From contig JBKHJA010000100.1 of assembly GCA_046538375.1 (NCBI GenBank), forward strand, positions 1 to 9,486: a stretch of 9,486 nt of DNA, written 5' to 3'. A program made the translations under genes and the position numbers. The notes beneath the pieces are model-generated. The model was not told the origin of the DNA and made no database searches. It saw nothing but the letters and a program-made list of their open reading frames with translations. Numbering within the stretch: the first letter of the stretch is position 1; each line of letters begins with the position of its first letter. This stretch comes from JBKHJA01 sp046538375. GTDB taxonomy: Bacteria > Acidobacteriota > Aminicenantia > Aminicenantales > Aminicenantaceae. Shown piece by piece: positions 5,701 to 9,486 of the stretch.

Positions 5701-8700
5701 AATATTGTTATCGATCAAAAGAGCATTGCGGGTACTCACCGTGATATTCCAATAAAACTGGCTCAAAAAAGGGCTGGGCTGGCGGAAGGACCGCACCGGG
5801 GTTCCCCGGCGCAGAAGATGAAAAACGGTGGACTCCACGCTGAACGGCTCCGTGTATTTGGCATCGATGATGGTTAGGCGGCCGTTTAAGGAGTGCTTTT
5901 TCCCGTTTGATTCAAACACAAGATCGGATGAGACCTGCGACTGCAGATCTCTGGGAAAGTCGAACAAAGAGTTCTGGATGTTAAGGTCAACCCGGGCCCG
6001 GCTGAATTTCCATTCTTCGAGTCCAATATCTCCGTTCAGCTCCAGAGTTCCGCCGTTTAAACGCCCCTGGATTTTTTCCAGGTTGACCTGACGCCGGTCA
6101 AGCTCCATCCTTCCTTCAACCTGGCTGAGAAGGATCCGGGGATACAAAATCTGAAGGCTTCCCTGTTCAAGGCTGATGAAACCGTGCATCTGGGGGTCTG
6201 TGAAACGGCCAGCCAGCCCGATTCGAAACTCAGCCGCACCAGAAAAAAAGCCCTCCCCGACAATCGCACCGAGAATCTTTAAATCCACGCGGCCTTCCAC
6301 GAAAAGATCCAGGAATTCCGCCTGGACAAAATCCGCCGAACCCTGAACAGACAGGCGGTTCTCCCCGTGTGAGAGAGCCAAATTTTGAATCTCCACCCTT
6401 CCCTCTTTCATTTGAATCTGAGCGGGGGCATCCTGGTTGAAGGAAAGGCCCAAGAAATCAAGCTCCAGGGTATCCAAGGAGGCAGAAGCGGATAAATCGT
6501 TCAGCCGCAACCGCTTCCCCCTTATTTCAATTTTTCCGTCGATTTTCCCGCCCATCTCCTGAAGGATGTCCGCACCAGATATATCTTTTAACAGGGAAGG
6601 GTCAAAATTCTGTAAAGTGAGTTTAAGATTTACCGGCTCTTTCTCAAAGCCGCGCTCAGCTTCCTCAGGACTCATCATAAAAGATTCCAGAGGAAAAGCG
6701 CCTTGCAGTTCATATCTCCCCTTGCCTAAACGGAAGGATAAAGATTCCACAGTCATCATGTTTTTGGCGGCCCTGGCCCGAAGCCGGATGTCTTCAAAAG
6801 GTGAAGGAATTTCAGCCAGGGCGAGGGTTGAATCCGAGAGGCCTATTTCAGCGGCCAGTTCCATATCAGAAGCGCTTCCCTGGGCCCGGGCATTCAACTT
6901 CAGGATGCCCTGGGCCTGGATGTCAGGCAGAAAAAGAGAAACATAAGAAAGGTCCACCTCAGCATCCAGCCTGATTCCGGACGAAGAATAGGACTCAGCG
7001 GGAAGAGCCCCTTCAGCCTGAATCCTGGCTCCTGTACCCGTAAGAACCAGGTTTTGTATGCTGATTCCTCCTTCATCATAGGATAAGATGACAGGGCCTT
7101 TGTTCCTGAGCTCATGGGGGCCTCTTTTCAGGCTGAGTTCCTCAGCCTGGAACTCAAAACAAAGGGTTTTAACAGGATTCAGCGCCTCCATTTTTACCCT
7201 GGTTCTGGCTTTCAAATTTCCGGATATGTCCCATTCTTTATCAAACAACATAAGGCTTCTTATTTTCTCAACGGCTAAATCGTCCAAAATTAACTCTGCC
7301 TCCACAGGATAGGGAGAGGACAGGTCAAGAGATCCTTGACCGGCAAAAGAATAAGAAGGCGCCAGGACTTCAAAATCCAATTTTCCCCCAGAAGAGCGGG
7401 CCTGGATCTTCAGCTCTCCTATGCTCCTGGTCCCATACACCGCATCTTTCAACAGCGCATGGGCCGTGATCCGGGGAGAATCGAAGGTTCCTCTTCCTTC
7501 AAGTTCAAAATCGGCCACGGCCTCCACCTGGACATCTGAGCCCAGACCTTTGAGGATCCTCCTGAGGGACAGTTTTTTCCCTGAAGCATCAAAGCGAAGA
7601 GGTCTTGAAGAGTCTTTTAAGGGATAAAGGCCTGAAATCCTGATCCCGTTTTCAGGATAAGCCTCTTTTTCTGCTACCCGCAGGAAATCAACCCGTAGGG
7701 AATCGGTATCATAGACCACCCTGCCGTCTAAGGTGAGGTTTTGAAGCTCCCGGAAACCCAATTCCCTTCCCCTTATCTTCATCTCCACACGGGGGGCTTT
7801 TGTGCTTCCTTCCAGTCTGCCCGAGACCACCACCCGGCCGTCCATGTCTGATTTCAGAATGTCCATCCCGCTCAGGCTTTGAGAAAAAGAAGCGATGCGG
7901 GCTGCGAGTTCTTTAATTTTATGAGTCTTGAGCTCAAATCCTCCGGACAGGCGGCCTGACCTTATCTGGATTTTCCCGTCCAGCTCCACTTCTCCTCCGG
8001 CCGCAGCCATGTGCAGGGAAGAAACGGAAAGGATTTGGTTTTTCCAGGCCAGGTCCGTTTTTAAGGCGGTATCTTTCAATTCACCGAAACTCAGGGCATC
8101 ACCCTGGATTTGAAGGCGGGCATCCAGGCTGCTCAGGGGACCTTGAACATAAGAATCGAGCTTTAGCCTTCCTGTAAAAGACCTCTCCAGGGAAAAAGCA
8201 GAGCTTAAATCCTCAGCATCGAGCTGACACTTTATTCTGGTGTCAAGCCGGGGCTGAAAAAAGTCATCCACACGGCCCGCGAGATGAAACTCGCTTTTTC
8301 CCAGCAAGAAACGGAATTCCTTTAAACCGGCGCCTTCATAACCGATCTCAGCCTTCAGGTTCAGGTCAGAAAGAGGGTAACGGATGTTCTGATAGCTCAA
8401 AAATCCTTCTTCCCTGGTTTCTACAAGGAAATCATGCTTCCCCTCTCCCTGCCAGTTGATGTGGATGTGGATTCCAGAGAGCCGAACCTCCGTGCGCTTC
8501 TGTTGATCTTTAAAGTGAACCCGGGCACTCTGAACCTGGAAGCGCTCAAAAACCAATTCCGGCAGTTTTTTTGCGCTCGGCTCCTTTACTTTTCTCCTGG
8601 TTTGAAAAGGGAGGTTGTTCTTCCCCTGGTGGTCGATATGGATGTTGATCTCTGGGTTTTTTATATTCAGACTCTGGATGCGAAGCTTCCTTCCCAGAAT

Positions 8701-8997
8701 AAGGGAGAGAGGAATTTCTATCTCCACCTCATCGGCCTTTAAAAAAGGAGGAAAATCGGGGTTTTTCTGAGATGTGGCCACCAATCCTTTGAGCCTGAAG
8801 CGGAGATCCAGAAGGTTGTACTTGAAAGACTGGACGCTCAGGTGAATTCCCTGATTTTTTTGAAGATAATTCTGGGCGTACCCCAAAACCCTGGACCTTA
8901 TCAGCCGGGTGTGCGCCAGGAGGATGAGTGCTATGATCAGCAGAAGAAGGGCTGCCGCGGCAATCCATCCTTTCTTTTTCAAGAACCCGAGTTTCAT
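2791..8997 (-). CDS. tamB: TamB-Omp85 (TamA/BamA-like) fusion protein, 2068 aa
   Basis: One open frame joins two halves of the translocation and assembly module, which inserts outer-membrane proteins and, for TamB-like proteins, is linked to lipid transport to the outer membrane. In order: KKK and a TM anchor (10-29); a long beta-rich AsmA/TamB body (about 35-995) with recurring G-x-x-x-P motifs; a TamB C-terminal DUF490 domain (about 996-1320, including FTSDPPLSEPNIISLLVTG at 1185-1203); a short polar linker; five apparent POTRA domains (about 1339-1417, 1418-1496, 1497-1575, 1576-1657, 1658-1747); and an Omp85 barrel (1748-2068) with LTRDTRDNILDARRG (1879-1893), LRGFE (1962-1966), RFDWGFKLDRRPGES (2042-2056) and terminal FSIGQAF. 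No hydrophobic segment follows the N-terminal anchor, so everything after it should be periplasmic or in the outer membrane. E. coli TamB (1259 aa) and TamA (577 aa) are separate proteins. ATG 8997 is preferred over GTG 9009, which has its GGAG only one base upstream. Confidence 0.93.
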   Translation of the reverse strand: MKLGFLKKKGWIAAAALLLLIIALILLAHTRLIRSRVLGYAQNYLQKNQGIHLSVQSFKYNLLDLRFRLKGLVATSQKNPDFPPFLKADEVEIEIPLSLILGRKLRIQSLNIKNPEINIHIDHQGKNNLPFQTRRKVKEPSAKKLPELVFERFQVQSARVHFKDQQKRTEVRLSGIHIHINWQGEGKHDFLVETREEGFLSYQNIRYPLSDLNLKAEIGYEGAGLKEFRFLLGKSEFHLAGRVDDFFQPRLDTRIKCQLDAEDLSSAFSLERSFTGRLKLDSYVQGPLSSLDARLQIQGDALSFGELKDTALKTDLAWKNQILSVSSLHMAAAGGEVELDGKIQIRSGRLSGGFELKTHKIKELAARIASFSQSLSGMDILKSDMDGRVVVSGRLEGSTKAPRVEMKIRGRELGFRELQNLTLDGRVVYDTDSLRVDFLRVAEKEAYPENGIRISGLYPLKDSSRPLRFDASGKKLSLRRILKGLGSDVQVEAVADFELEGRGTFDSPRITAHALLKDAVYGTRSIGELKIQARSSGGKLDFEVLAPSYSFAGQGSLDLSSPYPVEAELILDDLAVEKIRSLMLFDKEWDISGNLKARTRVKMEALNPVKTLCFEFQAEELSLKRGPHELRNKGPVILSYDEGGISIQNLVLTGTGARIQAEGALPAESYSSSGIRLDAEVDLSYVSLFLPDIQAQGILKLNARAQGSASDMELAAEIGLSDSTLALAEIPSPFEDIRLRARAAKNMMTVESLSFRLGKGRYELQGAFPLESFMMSPEEAERGFEKEPVNLKLTLQNFDPSLLKDISGADILQEMGGKIDGKIEIRGKRLRLNDLSASASLDTLELDFLGLSFNQDAPAQIQMKEGRVEIQNLALSHGENRLSVQGSADFVQAEFLDLFVEGRVDLKILGAIVGEGFFSGAAEFRIGLAGRFTDPQMHGFISLEQGSLQILYPRILLSQVEGRMELDRRQVNLEKIQGRLNGGTLELNGDIGLEEWKFSRARVDLNIQNSLFDFPRDLQSQVSSDLVFESNGKKHSLNGRLTIIDAKYTEPFSVESTVFHLLRRGTPVRSFRQPSPFLSQFYWNITVSTRNALLIDNNISRSGLTADLKLGGTFYNPALAGRVEFEEGGEIYFSQNTFVVEQGTVDFIHPTRIEPDLNLSARTQVSGYDIRLLLSGTPDKLSASFTSDPPLSEPNIISLLVTGRTLESASASVLDVAGSKALSYLNNAFTGRIEKALARSLGLESVRIDASLVSTEENPGARITVGQHLARSFELVFSQDLKDAHNRTWIANYNPRQNVNLQGVKRDDNEFNFALRHELKFGLEEEKSMPLSGLRREVLRVGRIEVEGRVGLEEGKVRRQIKLREGKRFDFLKFRKSLERLRRLYRKNSYLSFSVNPLREEKNGRVKVIFQIQAGPRIFLKYQGAAVPGKIKKEIIHTWFGSSFGELAREAIKQRLRVYLIKKKYYQGAVHAREQEHTEEERVILFVMDRGIRYDAVNITYSGSRALSSDRLTSFLKKSGLLSDIFVNPRKAARSIEELYSQEGYLSAEVESPLVRFRPQRKRVDVHFRLQEGPRFQVGETEFNGARFFDRERLIQEIGMHPGDVISPQKYNEAPQKIRDAYARKGFNQVVVRFRIEVHEREGLVDLIFDIQENQQGKIARIQVSGDSLTRKKVILREMMFKQGDMVDFHLINQTRKRLYDLGIFERVNIEVVPVEKEGLAYPAGESGRSDSVAFYRVEIEVAELKPYRLRYGVQYDTESSVGISGGLVNRNVLGNAHLVGASFRLNRDERDVRGFFRTPYFFSRKINTEFFTFFNRTIKPSFTVDRTGITFQQQVEFAKSYILSYNSTIERHHTFDERFDADSGLDTAVNVGVLNAALTRDTRDNILDARRGIFFSQNVGYAPGLFGSEARFIRYFGQYFAYKKVADFLVYASGIRVGIARGLGQDLIPSERFFAGGGTTLRGFEKDSLGPRNPSTGLPEGGEAVFILNQELRFPLYRKLSGAVFLDLGNVYARVSDFDPFEVRKAAGFGLRFDTPFALVRFDWGFKLDRRPGESLSRIFFSIGQAF

Positions 8998-9031
8998 GTC
9001 ACCCCACACTCTCCGTGTTGAGTCTCACTTT

Positions 9032-9066
9032 ATTTTAATCTAATTTCTCACATTGAGATAACTCAA
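9032..9066 (-). promoter_or_regulatory. Candidate promoter with overlapping inverted repeat, TamB-Omp85 gene
   Basis: On the minus strand, TTGAGT (9066-9061) is followed after 18 bases by TAGATT (9042-9037), overlapping TAAAAT (9037-9032). The -35 element lies inside the inverted repeat TTGAG-N4-CTCAA (9053-9066), which could be an operator. The boxes are weak and the DNA is AT-rich, so this is only a candidate. Confidence 0.25.
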
Positions 9067-9186
9067 ATTTTGGCTAAATTTAGCGAATTTCGAACTGTAA
9101 CCAATTCTAAAAAACGTTTAGGAATAATAAGATAACTTCCCCTTCACAGAAAAAAGTAAGCCAAGAAATTTTATAGCTCAATGTGA
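9048..9186. repeat. Inverted repeat TCACATTGAG / CTCAATGTGA
   Basis: TCACATTGAG at 9048-9057 is the exact reverse complement of CTCAATGTGA at 9177-9186. The 119 bases between the arms are AT-rich with no gene. The left arm overlaps the candidate promoter of the TamB-Omp85 gene, so these may be two sites for one regulator rather than a hairpin. Confidence 0.5.
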
Positions 9187-9317
9187 AAGATTGCATTAAT
9201 ATAATCTGTTATTTTACACCCCCATTTTCTCATACAAGGGTTCTCATCTCAATATTTTGCCATGACTATACAACAGCATGAATCACCTTTCTTTTAGGTT
9301 TTTCGGTTTTTTGCTTT

Positions 9318-9368
9318 GGTTTTTTGGGTCGGGCCCGGGCAATTATATTATTTTCAGAAACTTAATTG
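9318..9368 (+). repeat. 51-bp direct repeat, copy 1
   Basis: This is identical over 51 bases to 9381-9431, 63 bases apart. The unit begins GGTTTTTTGGGTCGGGC, has the palindrome CGGGCCCG in its head, and continues into an AT-rich tail ending CTTAATTG. It is followed by TCCACAG. A diverged inverted copy lies at 12-51. Confidence 0.9.
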
Positions 9369-9380
9369 TCCACAGTTATG

Positions 9381-9431
9381 GGTTTTTTGGGTCGGGCCCG
9401 GGCAATTATATTATTTTCAGAAACTTAATTG
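9381..9431 (+). repeat. 51-bp direct repeat, copy 2
   Basis: Exact copy of 9318-9368. After it comes TTTTCCACAG, and then at 9462-9471 GGTTTTTTTG, which resembles the start of another unit. The array may therefore continue, degraded, past the window edge. Confidence 0.9.
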
Positions 9432-9486
9432 AAGTTTTCCACAGAAAAAAGGGTTAAAATTGGTTTTTTTGCCCCAAAAAATACAT

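Larger units (their letters stand above)
9278..9457 (+). other. 59-codon open frame through the direct repeats, probably not a gene
   Basis: ATG at 9278 opens a frame to TAA at 9455-9457. Because the repeat period is 63 bases (21 codons), the frame contains FFGSGPGNYIIFRNLI twice. No Shine-Dalgarno sequence precedes the ATG (CAACAGC). The composition is dominated by T-tracts giving Phe/Leu. The frame may stay open only because the repeat unit happens to lack stops in it; I do not call it a CDS. Confidence 0.3.
9010..9486. other. AT-rich non-coding region upstream of the TamB-Omp85 gene
   Basis: About 480 bases without a convincing gene. From left to right it holds the candidate promoter and inverted repeats (9032-9186), unremarkable AT-rich DNA (9187-9300), T-rich DNA (9301-9325), two copies of a 51-bp direct repeat (9318-9431), and two DnaA-box-like 9-mers. 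Any gene to the right lies outside the window. A 59-codon plus-strand frame (9278-9457) runs through the repeats but lacks a ribosome binding site. Confidence 0.6.

Noticed and set aside
2797..8990. Many plus- and minus-strand frames of 60-126 codons inside the fusion gene
   Set aside because: All are shadows of the 2068-aa frame, which is supported along its length by TamB, POTRA and Omp85 features.
8998..9009. GTG 9009 as start of the fusion gene
   Set aside because: The GGAG preceding it is only one base away, too close. ATG 8997 directly gives MKLGFLKKK plus the TM anchor, with GGAGAG 11 bases upstream.
9318..9431. CRISPR array
   Set aside because: Only two complete repeats are present, the repeat (51 bp) is longer than usual and the intervening 12 bases are too short to be a spacer.

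Overview
The window comes from a diderm (Gram-negative type) bacterium. Three things show this: an Omp85 beta-barrel with POTRA domains, a TamB-type periplasm-spanning protein, and a DUF481-type outer-membrane protein with a signal peptide. Coding DNA is of moderate GC content and the intergenic DNA is markedly AT-rich. I cannot assign a phylum from sequence alone; Acidobacteriota/Aminicenantota-like or deltaproteobacterial lineages are guesses only. There are no tRNA or rRNA genes, CRISPR arrays, transposase genes or phage genes.

Layout. Positions 1-106 are AT-rich and hold a diverged, inverted copy of a repeat found at the other end of the window. On the minus strand (reading 1842 to 107) lies a compact cluster: a 35-codon ORF whose stop overlaps the corA start codon (TGATG), then corA (Mg2+/Co2+ channel), a doubtful 64-codon ORF, and a 109-aa protein of unknown family with a strong ribosome binding site. 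A divergent intergenic region (1843-1998) with a 14-bp tandem duplication separates this from a plus-strand gene for a DUF481-type outer-membrane protein (1999-2766). Converging on it, 24 bp away, is the dominant feature: one uninterrupted 6.2-kb minus-strand gene (2791-8997). The final 490 bp are AT-rich and carry a 63-bp-period direct repeat at the window edge.

The main result is the 2068-aa protein. It reads as TamB (inner-membrane anchor, AsmA/TamB beta-repeat body, C-terminal DUF490 domain) joined directly to an Omp85/TamA/BamA-type protein (five apparent POTRA domains and a C-terminal barrel with the Omp85 LRGF and terminal-F signatures). In E. coli these are two proteins, TamA and TamB, and the TamB C-terminus contacts the TamA POTRA domains. 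Here the two partners are fused in the order that would let one polypeptide run from the inner membrane across the periplasm into an outer-membrane pore. The likely job is outer-membrane protein insertion and/or lipid transport to the outer membrane. The neighbouring DUF481 barrel is a plausible client but nothing in the sequence proves it. corA and the small genes look like an independent transcription unit.
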